Shown here: piece after piece, positions 43,350 to 52,328 of the stretch
Layout of the letters: each line of letters starts with the position of its first letter
How positions within the stretch are numbered: the first letter of the stretch is position 1
Origin: JADZAI01 sp047602465
GTDB lineage: Bacteria; Pseudomonadota; Alphaproteobacteria; Micropepsales; Micropepsaceae
DNA length: 64,000 nucleotides
Direction: 5' to 3'
NCBI GenBank assembly: GCA_047602465.1
Contig: JASGHF010000001.1
Coordinates: 1,426,001 to 1,490,000, forward strand
Position numbers and translations under genes: made by a program
Notes under the pieces: generated by a model
The model's database searches: none
The model's input: the letters and a program-made list of their open reading frames with translations, nothing else
What the model was told of the DNA's origin: nothing

Positions 43350-43829
43350 GCGACTGGCTGGCCGCCCTGCCGGAACGCGTCCACGGCCTGCCGGTGCAGC
43401 GCCCGGCCATGACCGGCATCGCGCTGCCCGAAGGGTTCACCGAGGCGGTGCCGCTGGTCGATCCCTTCGAGGCGTACAGCTTTCAGTCGTTCCGCCGCAC
43501 CAATGCGGACGGCAGCGTCACCTACGCCCTGCCGACCGATGCGCGGCACGACAATTCGAACGGCGTCATCCATGGCGGGTTGCTGATGACCTTCGCCGAC
43601 AGCGTGCTGGGCTATGCGGCGTGGACCGCCTGCCCGCCCAATACGTGGTGCGTGACGGTGAGCCAGAGACTCAAGCTTCCTGCGCGCAGCGAGGGTGGGC
43701 GATCTGATCGAGGTGACGCCGGTGGTGACGCGGGCGACACGCTCGATGATCTTCACCCGCGGGGAGTTTCTGGTGCGCGGGGAGCCGGTTTTCCAGGCCG
43801 CGTCGATCTGGAAAATCACCGGCGCATGA
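43346..43829 (+). pseudogene. Second PaaI-type thioesterase, apparent +1 frameshift
   Basis: The N-terminal two-thirds match the family (DNSNGVIHGGLLMTFADSVL), through TVSQRLKLPARSE. After that the frame gives nonsense, while the next frame continues normally with GDLIEVTPVVTRATRSMIFT and ends AASIWKITGA with a stop at 43827-43829. One extra G at 43693-43695 (GAGGGTGGG, expected GAGGTGGG) accounts for it. The restored protein is 160 residues and mirrors its neighbour (IWKIIGA). Either a recent pseudogene or a homopolymer error. Confidence 0.82.
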
Positions 43830-43837
43830 GCGTTACG

Positions 43838-43862
43838 AAACGCTCACACATGTGAAGCGTTT
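43838..43862. promoter_or_regulatory. Inverted repeat upstream of the aldo/keto reductase operon
   Basis: AAACGCT (43838-43844) and AGCGTTT (43856-43862) form a 7-bp inverted repeat around CACACATGTGA. It lies about 80 bp before the start of the aldo/keto reductase gene, in an AT-richer stretch (TTATTAAACCC, TTGATATTAAC). Possible operator; the protein is unknown. Confidence 0.4.
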
Positions 43863-43943
43863 ACGCACAATCCACAGCGCCCTTCAGCCTTATTAAACCC
43901 TTTTTCCGGCTTGATATTAACGGGGCCGCAAACGGATTTCCGT

Positions 43944-44900
43944 ATGCTTGCGGCCATGAGAAACGACGTGTCCAAACTGGTTCTCGGTACCGTTCAGATC
44001 GGCGCGCAGTATGGCGCGGCCAATCGCACGGGCCTTCCCTCGGTCGAAGGCGCGATCCGCATCCTGCGCCGCGCCCACCGTTTCGGCGTGCGCCAGTTCG
44101 ACACCGCGCGCGCCTATGGCGAAGCGGAAGAACGTATCGGTGCGGCGTTTGGCGGCGCGGATGCGCCGGCCACGATCACCAAGCTGGACCCGCTGGCGCT
44201 GCTGGCGGAAGGCGCGAGCGAGGCGGAAGCCGAGATGGCGGTCGAGGCCAGCGTGAATGCCTCGCTGGTCAATCTGAAACGCGCCAATCTCGACACGCTG
44301 CTGCTGCATCGCGCCAGCCACCTGACCTCGCATAACGGCGCGGTGTGGAAGCGGCTGGTGCGCCTGCAGAAAGCCGGCGTCATCGGACGCCTCGGCGTTT
44401 CGGTGCAGAACCCGGAAGAAGCCTTTCAGGCGCTGGCGATGCGCGGCGTCAATCACATCCAGATGCCGTTCAACCTGCTGGACCAGCGCTGGCGCGAAAC
44501 CGGCGTCCCGAACGCCGCCCGCGCCCGCGAGGACGTGACGGTGCATGCGCGCTCGATTTATCTGCAGGGCATCCTGGCGGCGGAAGATTCCATGGTGTGG
44601 CCCCGCGTGCGCGGCGTCGACGCCGAGGGCACGCTCTATATGCTCGACACGCTGGCGCAGCTTTACAAGCGCCTCTCGATCGCCGATCTCTGCCTTGCCT
44701 ATGTGCGCGGGCAGGACTGGATCGACGGGATCGTGATCGGCATGGAGACCGAGGAGCAGCTGGACCGCAATCTGGCGCTGTTCGACGGCGATGCGATGAC
44801 GCAGGACGAGATCGACGATATCGAACCCCGCCTGCCGCGCTTCCCCGAGGCGCTGCTGAACCCGGCCCTGTGGCCGCGAGCCGACGACGAGACGGAATGA
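43944..44900 (+). CDS. Aldo/keto reductase family protein
   Basis: 318 residues from the ATG at 43944; the ATG at 43956 is also possible. The barrel begins KLVLGTVQIGAQYGAANRTG, and the tetrad Asp/Tyr are visible in FDTARAYGEAEERIG, with Lys in ATITKLDP and His in LLLHRAS. Reductases with this 'LGTVQIGAQYG' start are often found in surface-sugar and flagellin-glycan loci. It overlaps the SDR gene by four bases, so the two act together. Confidence 0.86.
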   Translation: MLAAMRNDVSKLVLGTVQIGAQYGAANRTGLPSVEGAIRILRRAHRFGVRQFDTARAYGEAEERIGAAFGGADAPATITKLDPLALLAEGASEAEAEMAVEASVNASLVNLKRANLDTLLLHRASHLTSHNGAVWKRLVRLQKAGVIGRLGVSVQNPEEAFQALAMRGVNHIQMPFNLLDQRWRETGVPNAARAREDVTVHARSIYLQGILAAEDSMVWPRVRGVDAEGTLYMLDTLAQLYKRLSIADLCLAYVRGQDWIDGIVIGMETEEQLDRNLALFDGDAMTQDEIDDIEPRLPRFPEALLNPALWPRADDETE

Positions 44901-45697
44901 GCGACCCGGCTGCCAGCGGACTCTTCCGGCTGGATGGCCGTACGGCTTTCATTTCCGGCGGCGCGGGACATCTTGGCCGCGCCATGGTGACGGCGCTGGC
45001 CGCCCACGGCGCGCATGTCATCGTCAATGGACGCAACGAAACGCGCCTTGCCGCGTTTCAGCAGGAACTCGCCAGTTCCGGCTGCACCGTGTCCACTGCC
45101 TGCTTCGACATGATGGATTTTTCCGCCGTCCACGCCTTCTTCGGCGGGCTGGAGCGGCTGGATATTCTGATCAACAACGCCGTGACGGTGGAGCCCGGGA
45201 AAATCGAGACCCAGACGCCCGAGGCGTTCGACACCGCCTATCGTTCCACCGTCACCGCCGCGTTCGAGGCGATGCGCGGCGCGGAAAAGGCGCTGGACGC
45301 GGGCGTCGCCGCCACGGGGCATGCGAGCGTCGTGAACATCGCGACCATGTATGGCCGCGTTGCGCCCGATCCGCGCATCTATGGCGCGAGCGGGCTGAAC
45401 TCGCCGCCCGCCTATGGCCCGGCCAAAGCGGGGCTGCTGCAATTGACCCGCCACATGGCGGCGCATTGGGGACCGAAAGCGATCCGCGTGAATGCGGTTC
45501 TGCCCGGCCCCTTTCCCAACCCGTCGATCCAGGCCGCCAAACCCGACTTCGCCGAAGCGCTGGCGGCCAAGACCATGCTGGGCCGCACCGGCAAGCCGGA
45601 GGAGATCGCCGGCAGCGTGGTGTTCCTGGGGAGCGACGCGGCGCGCTTCGTCACCGGCGCGGAGATCGCCGTCGATGGCGGATGGACGGCGTGGTGA
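44897..45697 (+). CDS. Short-chain dehydrogenase/reductase, PtmA-like
   Basis: 266 residues. The cofactor motif is ISGGAGHLGRAM and the structural motif NNAV; the catalytic Tyr-Lys is AYGPAKAG. The segment NIATMYGRVAPDPRIYGASG closely recalls SDRs such as PtmA found in nonulosonic-acid (legionaminic/pseudaminic) pathways; the usual Ser is replaced by Thr/Met here. No other sugar genes are adjacent, so the pathway is unproven. Confidence 0.85.
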   Translation: MSDPAASGLFRLDGRTAFISGGAGHLGRAMVTALAAHGAHVIVNGRNETRLAAFQQELASSGCTVSTACFDMMDFSAVHAFFGGLERLDILINNAVTVEPGKIETQTPEAFDTAYRSTVTAAFEAMRGAEKALDAGVAATGHASVVNIATMYGRVAPDPRIYGASGLNSPPAYGPAKAGLLQLTRHMAAHWGPKAIRVNAVLPGPFPNPSIQAAKPDFAEALAAKTMLGRTGKPEEIAGSVVFLGSDAARFVTGAEIAVDGGWTAW

Positions 45698-45729
45698 TCG
45701 GGCCGTGGTGATCAAGCCGTGGTGATTTC
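45688..45729. repeat. Triplicated 14-bp repeat at the SDR stop / patatin start
   Basis: Three 14-bp units (GGCGTGGTGATCGG, GCCGTGGTGATCAA, GCCGTGGTGATTTC) lie head to tail. The first contains the SDR stop codon and the third the upstream GTG of the patatin frame. Each unit carries GTGGTGA, i.e. an overlapping GTG/TGA. A recent slippage expansion is likely. Confidence 0.75.
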
Positions 45730-45766
45730 TGGCGCCCTCGCCCAGATCGGCCGGATCTTCTCGTCG

Positions 45767-47509
45767 ATGGAAGACGACGCGGCCGAGACGTCCGGCCTTT
45801 ACGAACGGGTGCGCGGGTTTCCACTGTTCGCCGAATGCGACGATCAATGCGTGATGCGCCTGATCGCGGAAGCGACGTGGTTCGCCCTGCCCGGCGGCAC
45901 CGATCTTGAGCGCGACGGCGAGAACGACGAGGCCGTTTTCCTGGTCGTGAACGGCCGGCTGGCGGTGCATGTCGCGGACGACAAGGGCGTGGAGCGCGTC
46001 GTCGCGCAGGTGCCTGCGGGCGAGACCGCAGGCGAGATGAGCCTGATCGCCGGCGATGCCCACAGCGCGCGGCTGGTCGCGATGCGCGACAGCGAGCTGC
46101 TGCGTCTTTCCAAGGCGGCGTTCACGCGGCTGACGGCGCGGGAGCCGCGCATCATGACGACGCTGACGCGGCTCATCATCCGCCGCCTGAGGGCGACGAC
46201 GGCGCGGGCCGCGGCGCTGATGCGGCCCAAGACATTCGCGATGATACCGCTGGAGCCAGGCGCAGACGTTCTGGGCTTCGGCGCGTCGCTGTCGGAAGCG
46301 CTGAAGAGCATGGGCCTGCGCGTCGCGATCTTCGATGTGCGGAGCAAGGGCGAGACAGCCGAGGCGGAGTACAATGCCGAGGGCCGGAACGATCTGGTGA
46401 TCTATATCGGCGACGAGGCGGGTTCGTCCTGGTCGCAGCACTGCCTGCGTCAGGCGGACCGGGTGATGCTGCTGACCCGCGCCGGATCGCGGACGCAGGG
46501 CCGCGCCTTCGAGCAGGTCGCCGCGGCAGGACGAAAATACGAACTTGTCGTGCTGCACGGCGCGGCGAACGCCAATGACGCGATGCCGCCTGCATCCGAA
46601 GGCCGCCACAATATCCGGCTTGCGCAGCGCGGCGATGTCGCGCGGCTGGCGCGTCTGATGACGGGACGCGCGGTGGGACTGGTGCTCGCGGGCGGCGGGG
46701 CGCGCGGCTATGCCAATATCGGCGCGGTGAAGGCGCTGCGCGAAGCCGGCATCACCATCGACATGGCCGGCGGCGCGTCGATCGGCGGGGTGATCGCGGC
46801 GGGCGTCGCGATGGACTGGAGCGATGACGAGATCGAGCAGCGCATGCGCGAGACCTTCATCAAGGCCAAGCCGCTGAACGACTACACCCTGCCTTTCGTC
46901 GCCCTGCTGCGCGGCGGCAAGGTGGCGCGCGAGCTGAAGCGGCATTTCGGCGAGATCGGCATCGAGGATATGCCGCTGCCCTTCTTCTGCATGACATCGG
47001 ACCTGACGAGCGGACTGGCGACGGCGCACCGCGTGGGGCCGTTGTGGCGGGCGCTGAAGGCCGGCGTTTCGATCCCCGGCCTGTTGCCGCCGGTCGTCAT
47101 CGACGGGCATCTGCACGCCGATGGCGGCATCATGAACAATCTTCCCGCCGACGTGATGGCGACCGAGGCGCGCGGGCCGATCGTCGCGATCGACGTGACG
47201 GGCGAGGCGGGTATTTCCTATGCCGACGAACGGCTGGGCGACGAGAACTGGTGGCAGGCCTGGCGGCGCCGGAGCCGTGGCGGGGCGCCGACACTATCCG
47301 CGATCCTCGTGCGGGCCGGCACGGTGGGGAACGAGATCCAGCGCCGTATCGCGCGCGCGCAGGCCGATCTGGTGATCGATCCGCCGCTGGACGGGATCGG
47401 CCTGACACACTGGAAGAAGTTCGATGCCGCCGTCGCGGCGGGTTATCGCGCGGTGGCGGATTTCATCGAGAAGAACGGCCTGCCGCCGGTCCTGACGAAG
47501 GCGGCCTAG
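45767..47509 (+). CDS. Patatin-like phospholipase with cyclic-nucleotide-binding domain (NTE family)
   Basis: 580 residues from the ATG at 45767; a GTG at 45719 inside the repeat is the alternative. Residues about 10-140 are a Crp/Fnr-like cNMP-binding domain (VAQVPAGETAGEMSLIAGD). A central domain resembles that of neuropathy-target-esterase relatives. The patatin core has GGGARGYAN (oxyanion), the nucleophile GGASIGG and the catalytic Asp in ADGGIMNN. Such enzymes deacylate lysophospholipids under nucleotide control. The 3' end overlaps the convergent acyltransferase gene by 47 bp. Confidence 0.9.
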   Translation: MEDDAAETSGLYERVRGFPLFAECDDQCVMRLIAEATWFALPGGTDLERDGENDEAVFLVVNGRLAVHVADDKGVERVVAQVPAGETAGEMSLIAGDAHSARLVAMRDSELLRLSKAAFTRLTAREPRIMTTLTRLIIRRLRATTARAAALMRPKTFAMIPLEPGADVLGFGASLSEALKSMGLRVAIFDVRSKGETAEAEYNAEGRNDLVIYIGDEAGSSWSQHCLRQADRVMLLTRAGSRTQGRAFEQVAAAGRKYELVVLHGAANANDAMPPASEGRHNIRLAQRGDVARLARLMTGRAVGLVLAGGGARGYANIGAVKALREAGITIDMAGGASIGGVIAAGVAMDWSDDEIEQRMRETFIKAKPLNDYTLPFVALLRGGKVARELKRHFGEIGIEDMPLPFFCMTSDLTSGLATAHRVGPLWRALKAGVSIPGLLPPVVIDGHLHADGGIMNNLPADVMATEARGPIVAIDVTGEAGISYADERLGDENWWQAWRRRSRGGAPTLSAILVRAGTVGNEIQRRIARAQADLVIDPPLDGIGLTHWKKFDAAVAAGYRAVADFIEKNGLPPVLTKAA

Positions 47510-48599
47510 CTTTACGCGGATCGAGCCAGCGTTGCGCAGGCACGGCGATGAAGCGATGCGCGAGCCACCCGGCGGCGACGATCAGCACCACGCGGAGCGC
47601 GAGGTTCCAGGTGAAGTATTGCTCCCACAGAATGGGGAGCTGCTGGGCCAGCGGCGTGTTGTTGAGACCGTCGAACCAGTTGAGCATGGGCTGGTGGATG
47701 AGGAAGACCGCGTAGGAGACGGAGCCGAGCCAGACGGCGGGACGGGTCTTCAGCGGCGCGGCGATGACGCCGCGATCGTCCAGCAGCGACCAGAAGAACG
47801 CGACGAGAAAGACGAGCGTGATCTCGTCGCGGAAGGGGACGTGCAATCCGGCGAAGACCAGGATGAGCAGAGGAAGCTGAAGGTATCTGCGCCATGCGGG
47901 GCCGGCCGGAAGCTGGGCAAGACCGTAGCCGAGCGTGAATTCGAGAATGGCGCGGACCGGCGACCAGTCATTGTCGCCGGGGAAGGCGCCCGCCTGATAG
48001 GCGATGTGCAGAGCCAGCGCCGCCGCGCCCGCGAGGCCGACGAGGACGAGACCGCGGCTGCGTTCCGGCAAGCCTGCAGCGGCGCGGGCGATCAGCGGGA
48101 AGACGAGATAGGCGGCGACGAGGGCGCTGACATACCAGGCGGGAATGATCCAGACGAGCTTGCCAAGGAAGCCCCAGGCCTGGACGAGAAAGAGCGAGGC
48201 GATGAAACCGTCCGGCTCTGCGATGGGGCGGCCCCAGGGCTGCCAGGGCGGTGTGAGCCAGCCCTGCTGGCCTGCGACGAGATAGAAAGTCTCCTGCGCC
48301 GCGAGGACGAGAAGGATCGCGAAGTAGAGCGGATAGAGGCGCGCGAAGCGGCCCCAGAGAAAGCGGCGATAATCCGTGCCCGTGATGCGATGGCGGAAGG
48401 TTTCGCCATAGCCCGACGCGATGGCGAAACCGGAGACGACGAAGAAGAGATCGAGAAGCAGAAAATACTTCTCGAAGCCGTGCGCGGCGAAGCGCAGCTC
48501 CGGCGCGTAAGCCAGCGCCGGACGCATGTGGTAGATGACGATGCCAAGCGCCGCGACGCCCCGCAGGCCGTCGATGGCGAGAACGGGTTTTGACGTCAT
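47463..48599 (-). CDS. Acyltransferase 3 family membrane protein
   Basis: 378 residues, about ten membrane helices. The opening LAIDGLRGVAALGIVIYHM with LRG...H is the Acyl_transf_3 signature; RFLWGRFARLYPLY is the second hallmark (R-x-x-R-I/L-x-P). These enzymes O-acetylate or succinylate surface polysaccharides, peptidoglycan or secreted molecules. The start codon overlaps the stop of the upstream crotonase gene. Confidence 0.9.
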   Translation of the reverse strand: MTSKPVLAIDGLRGVAALGIVIYHMRPALAYAPELRFAAHGFEKYFLLLDLFFVVSGFAIASGYGETFRHRITGTDYRRFLWGRFARLYPLYFAILLVLAAQETFYLVAGQQGWLTPPWQPWGRPIAEPDGFIASLFLVQAWGFLGKLVWIIPAWYVSALVAAYLVFPLIARAAAGLPERSRGLVLVGLAGAAALALHIAYQAGAFPGDNDWSPVRAILEFTLGYGLAQLPAGPAWRRYLQLPLLILVFAGLHVPFRDEITLVFLVAFFWSLLDDRGVIAAPLKTRPAVWLGSVSYAVFLIHQPMLNWFDGLNNTPLAQQLPILWEQYFTWNLALRVVLIVAAGWLAHRFIAVPAQRWLDPRKARPPSSGPAAGRSSR

Positions 48600-49480
48600 C
48601 AGCTCATCGGTTTGCGGACCGGGAGCAGGTCGTCGAATTGCGGTTCGCGCTTTTCGAGGCGGGCGGTGAGCGCCTCTTTCATGTCGGCTTCCGGATTATA
48701 CATGCCGGCCTGCCAGGTCGCGATGTAGTCGAGGCCGTCCGCGAGGCTGTGGTCACGGGCGTAGTTGATCATGACCTTCGAGCCGTGGACGGAGAGCGGC
48801 GTCTTCGAGGCGATCTCGCGCGCCGTCTGCAGCGCGTGGGCGACCACCTGTTCGTGGTCGTCCAGCACTTCGTTGACGAGGCCGATGCGGAGCGCGGTGC
48901 GTGCGGGGAGACGACGGCCTGTATAGGCCATCTCGCGCACCCAGCCTTCCGGGATCAGCTTGCAGAGGCGCGGGAAGGTGCCGACATCGGCGGTCATGCC
49001 GATATTGATTTCCTGAATGACGAAGAAGGCGTCGGCCGAGCAATAACGGATGTCGCAGGCGCTGGTCATGTCGACCGCGCCGCCGACGCAGCCGCCTTGG
49101 ATGGCGGCGATCACCGGCATGCGCGCATTGTCGAGGCAATCGAAGGTCGCCTGCATGTCGCGCACGAGGCGGCGGAGATTGGCCGCAGAACGGCCGCGCT
49201 CGCCCTTGCGCGCGCCGGAGGCCGGCTGGCCGCCGCCGAAGACGGCGAGATCCATGCCGGAGCAGAAATGCTTGCCGGTCGAGGAAATCACGATGCAGCG
49301 GGCGCGGGCATTGTCGTCGATGTCGTGGATGATCTCGGGCAGTTCGCGCCAGAAGGCGGGAATCATCGAGTTCATCTCGGCCGGGCGGTTGAGCCTGAGA
49401 TGGGCGACGTTGCTGGCGATGGACACATCGAAACAGGCGGTCGACCAGGCGGCATCGGCGGATTTGGCGGCGGCGGACAT
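48599..49480 (-). CDS. Delta(3,5)-delta(2,4)-dienoyl-CoA isomerase-like crotonase
   Basis: 293 residues. CVGGAVDMTSACDIRYCSAD, then FVIQEINIGMTADVGTFPRL, align with mammalian ECH1: the Asp in AVD, the Glu in QEI and the Asp in ADVG correspond to its three catalytic acids. The reaction moves conjugated double bonds during oxidation of odd-position unsaturated fatty acyl-CoAs. Divergent from the MFS gene, with a 111-bp region between. Confidence 0.88.
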   Translation of the reverse strand: MSAAAKSADAAWSTACFDVSIASNVAHLRLNRPAEMNSMIPAFWRELPEIIHDIDDNARARCIVISSTGKHFCSGMDLAVFGGGQPASGARKGERGRSAANLRRLVRDMQATFDCLDNARMPVIAAIQGGCVGGAVDMTSACDIRYCSADAFFVIQEINIGMTADVGTFPRLCKLIPEGWVREMAYTGRRLPARTALRIGLVNEVLDDHEQVVAHALQTAREIASKTPLSVHGSKVMINYARDHSLADGLDYIATWQAGMYNPEADMKEALTARLEKREPQFDDLLPVRKPMS

Positions 49481-49540
49481 TCGAAACCTCCCAACGGCAT
49501 TTACGGAGCGGTAGCACGCCCCGGCGCCATGCGCCTAGTT

Positions 49541-49555
49541 GCGACTTGTTCGCAT
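49541..49555. promoter_or_regulatory. Short dyad in the crotonase/MFS divergent region
   Basis: TGCGA-CTTGT-TCGCA, a 5-bp inverted repeat next to an AT-rich run (TATATGATTTATATCC) that probably contains the MFS -10 box. Weak evidence for an operator. Confidence 0.3.
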
Positions 49556-49591
49556 ATATGATTTATATCCTGAAACGACGGGGGGGCGAAG

Positions 49592-50797
49592 ATGGATGGC
49601 GTGACTTTGGACCGGGCGGCGCTGAAACGGCGGGCGCCCGGCATTCTGGTTCCGGCGCTGATCACGTTCTCCATGGGCCAGACCGCGCTGTTCGCGATCG
49701 CCGGGCCGGTCGCGCGGGCGATCGGCCTCAGCGAGTTCGCCATCGGGATCATCATCTCGTCGGCGGCCGTGGTGTTCGTGATCGGATCGCCGGTCTGGGG
49801 GCGGATTTCGGACGCCTGGGGACGCAAACGGACGATCGTTTTCGGACTGGGCAGCTATGCGATCAGCAGCGCCTGCTTTGCGTTGACGATGGAGGCGGGA
49901 CTTGCCGGATGGCTGACGGCCGGCGCGGCGTTCGGCGCGCTGCTGGCCCTGCGGCTGACCTATGCCGCGCTGGGTGCAGGCATCCAGCCTGCGGGCGTCG
50001 GCTATATGGCGGATGTATCGACGCGCGAAGAGAGGCCGGCGGCGGTGGCGACGATCGGCGCGGCGTTCGGCATCGGCTCGATCCTGGGGCCGGCGCTGGC
50101 GGCGGCGCTCGCCGGGTTCGGGGTTCTGACGCCGCTCTATGCGATCGCGGCGCTCGGGCTTGTCGCGACGGTCTATGTGGCGCTGACCCTGAAGGAGCCG
50201 CCGCGCCATGCCGCCGCAGCGACAGGCGGCGCGCTGGACATGCGGCTGATCGCGCCTTTGCTGGTTCTGGCCGCGCTGAGCTTTGTCGGCGTGTCGGCGA
50301 TGCAGCAGATCACCGCGTTCTATGTTCAGGACTTCCTGAAGGTGGACACCCAGGCGGCGGCGAAGTTCAGCGGCTATTGCTTCATGGCGATGGCGGCGGC
50401 GATGGTGCTGGTGCAGGGCGCCCTGATCCCGATGCTGAAGCCGCAGCCCCAGGCGCTGCTGGTGGCGGGTTTCCCTACCGTGCTGGCGGGGCTTGGGCTG
50501 TTCGCCTTCGCGCAGGATTTCTGGCACCTGGTCGTCGCGACGGCGCTGACGGGCGCAGGTTACGGCGCGGTGCAGGCGGGGCTGATGGCGGCCGCCTCGC
50601 TGAGCACGACAGAGGATGCCCAGGGACGCGCCGCCGGCGCCATGCAGGGCGCGATGTCGGTGGGATTCGTCGTCGGACCGGCCGCTGGCACCGCCCTGTA
50701 CCAGGCCGATCCGCGCTACACGGTCGTTCTGGCGGCGGCGGCGGCGCTCGCCGCGCTCGTCCTGACGCTGGCGCGGCCCCGGCGGCGCGCCGCCTAG
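49592..50797 (+). CDS. MFS transporter (TCR/Tet-like)
   Basis: 401 residues and twelve predicted helices. Motif A between helices 2 and 3 reads GRISDAWGRKRTIVFG; the helix-5 motif C region is GSILGPALAAAL. This resembles drug/H+ antiporters of the TetA-like group, but family resemblance does not fix a substrate. The last codons overlap the convergent 75-residue gene. Confidence 0.88.
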   Translation: MDGVTLDRAALKRRAPGILVPALITFSMGQTALFAIAGPVARAIGLSEFAIGIIISSAAVVFVIGSPVWGRISDAWGRKRTIVFGLGSYAISSACFALTMEAGLAGWLTAGAAFGALLALRLTYAALGAGIQPAGVGYMADVSTREERPAAVATIGAAFGIGSILGPALAAALAGFGVLTPLYAIAALGLVATVYVALTLKEPPRHAAAATGGALDMRLIAPLLVLAALSFVGVSAMQQITAFYVQDFLKVDTQAAAKFSGYCFMAMAAAMVLVQGALIPMLKPQPQALLVAGFPTVLAGLGLFAFAQDFWHLVVATALTGAGYGAVQAGLMAAASLSTTEDAQGRAAGAMQGAMSVGFVVGPAAGTALYQADPRYTVVLAAAAALAALVLTLARPRRRAA

Positions 50798-51021
50798 TCC
50801 TCGCCCTCGCGCAGGCGGCGCGCATTCACGACGAGCGGATGATCCTGCGGCAGGGGCGTGAAGACCGGCGGCGTTCTGGAGCGCAGGCCGAACGCGTCCA
50901 TCTTCTGGCTGATCTCCAGCGCCGTGATCTCGCGGCCGAGACGTGCGGGGATTTCGTCATAGGCGATTTCGCCGCGCCGCCAGCCGGAAAGGATGTCCTT
51001 CAGTTTCGCGTCGTCGTTCAT
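50794..51021 (-). CDS. Hypothetical protein (75 aa)
   Basis: Starts MNDDAKLKDILSGWRRGEIA and carries a RRGEIAYDEIPARLGREITALEIS core, which looks like a small helical DNA- or protein-binding domain. It follows the GST gene by one base and so is co-transcribed. No family recognised. Confidence 0.7.
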   Translation of the reverse strand: MNDDAKLKDILSGWRRGEIAYDEIPARLGREITALEISQKMDAFGLRSRTPPVFTPLPQDHPLVVNARRLREGED

Positions 51022-51022
51022 C

Positions 51023-51655
51023 TCATTCCTGCCTGGCTTTGACCTGGGTGATTTCAGGGATCGCTTCGACCTTCAGCGCGATGGCGTGAAGCCTTGGCGC
51101 TTCGGCCTTGAACCAGTCGCGTCCCGGACGCCACCAGGTCATCGGCCAGAGATAGAGATCGATAGCCGAAAAGGCGTCGCCCAGAAACCAGGGCGCGCCG
51201 GTCCAGCTTTCGACATAGCGCCAGAGCGTCTTGCGGTGATCGTCGGTGGCGGTGCGCAGCACCTTGCCGGCCGCCTCGTCGCCCTTCAGCCATTTCACCG
51301 GCGAGTCGCCATAGGTGAAGCTGGGATAGATCGCCGTGTTGATGAGCATGAGGAAGCGAAGGAAATCGCGCCGCTTGGGATGATCGGGCGGCGGCACGAG
51401 ACCGACGCCGGGCGCGATGTCGTCGAGATGCATGAGGATGGCGGCGCTTTCCGTCATCACCGCGCCGTCCGGGCAGACGAGGCTGGGCACCTGCTGCAGC
51501 GGGTTTACCGTGCGGATTTCCTCATGCTCCAGACCGAGATCGGTCCAGGAGAAATATTCAACATCGAGCGGGATTTTCGCGAGCGCGAAGGCGGCTTCGA
51601 TGATCATCGAGCCGCCGCCCTTGGCTGCGAGGAGCTTGTATGTCTTCCGGGTCAT
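51023..51655 (-). CDS. Glutathione S-transferase family protein
   Basis: 210 residues. Thioredoxin-like N-domain with YKLLAAKGGGSMIIEAAFAL, the cis-Pro loop VNPLQQVPSLVCPDG and the TESAAILMHLDD glutathione-binding segment, then the helical C-domain with FLGDAFSAIDLYLWPM. The catalytic residue may be Ser near GGGS. Substrate unknown. Confidence 0.9.
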   Translation of the reverse strand: MTRKTYKLLAAKGGGSMIIEAAFALAKIPLDVEYFSWTDLGLEHEEIRTVNPLQQVPSLVCPDGAVMTESAAILMHLDDIAPGVGLVPPPDHPKRRDFLRFLMLINTAIYPSFTYGDSPVKWLKGDEAAGKVLRTATDDHRKTLWRYVESWTGAPWFLGDAFSAIDLYLWPMTWWRPGRDWFKAEAPRLHAIALKVEAIPEITQVKARQE

Positions 51656-51722
51656 GGCGTTCTCGTGACGTCTTTGACCTCATCTAGGATGAGATCGGCC
51701 AGCGCGCCACTTCACAGTCGCT

Positions 51723-52235
51723 TCAGGCCCGGCGCGCCCAATCGTCGCGGCCCAAGGCGAAATAGACGCTGTCGAACCATTTGCCGCCGATGAGGAAAGT
51801 GTCCTTGGCGCGGTGGGTTTCGACGAAGCCCAGCCGGTCCAGCAGGCGGATGGAGTTTTCATTGCCGGGATCGACATCGGCAGTCAGCGCCGGCATGGCG
51901 TGCGCCGCGAAAAGATGGCCGATCACCGCCGTCATCGCCTCGCGCGCGACGCCTTTGCCCCATTGATCGGGGTGCAGGATGTAGCCGACCTCCGGCAGCT
52001 TCCACGATCCCGCCTTGCCGATGACGCGGCCAGCGCGCTCCACGATGAAGTCGTCGCTGTCAGGACCGGCTTTCAGCAGGCTGTCCAGCCATTCGCGGGT
52101 GCGGTCGAGGGAGGGATGCGGCAGTTCGGACAAGTATTTCATGACGCGCGGGTCGGCGAAGATCGGATGCAGCGCCTCCGCGTCGTCCGGCCGTGCGCGG
52201 CGAAGCAGCAGGCGTTCGGTCTTCAGGATCGTCAT
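51723..52235 (-). CDS. RimJ/RimL-type GNAT acetyltransferase
   Basis: 170 residues from the ATG at 52235. MTILKTERLLLRRARPDDAE and HPDQWGKGVAREAMTAVIGH are typical of this subgroup; the end NSIRLLDRLGFVETHR is also canonical. It is divergent from the MaoC gene. Confidence 0.9.
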   Translation of the reverse strand: MTILKTERLLLRRARPDDAEALHPIFADPRVMKYLSELPHPSLDRTREWLDSLLKAGPDSDDFIVERAGRVIGKAGSWKLPEVGYILHPDQWGKGVAREAMTAVIGHLFAAHAMPALTADVDPGNENSIRLLDRLGFVETHRAKDTFLIGGKWFDSVYFALGRDDWARRA

Positions 52236-52328
52236 GGCCGCACCATAGCAGATGCCGCGCGCGTCCACTTGCGTTACGGCGCGGCAGGCCGTCACATTCA
52301 GTGCATAAAATCTCGCGGGAGAGACGCC

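Noticed and set aside
43885..43925. CtrA-like TTAA half-sites before the aldo/keto reductase gene
   Set aside because: The two TTAA elements are about 24 bp apart rather than the TTAA-N7-TTAA spacing.
44699..47116. 805-codon minus-strand reading
   Set aside because: Antisense to the SDR and patatin genes; no recognisable domain.
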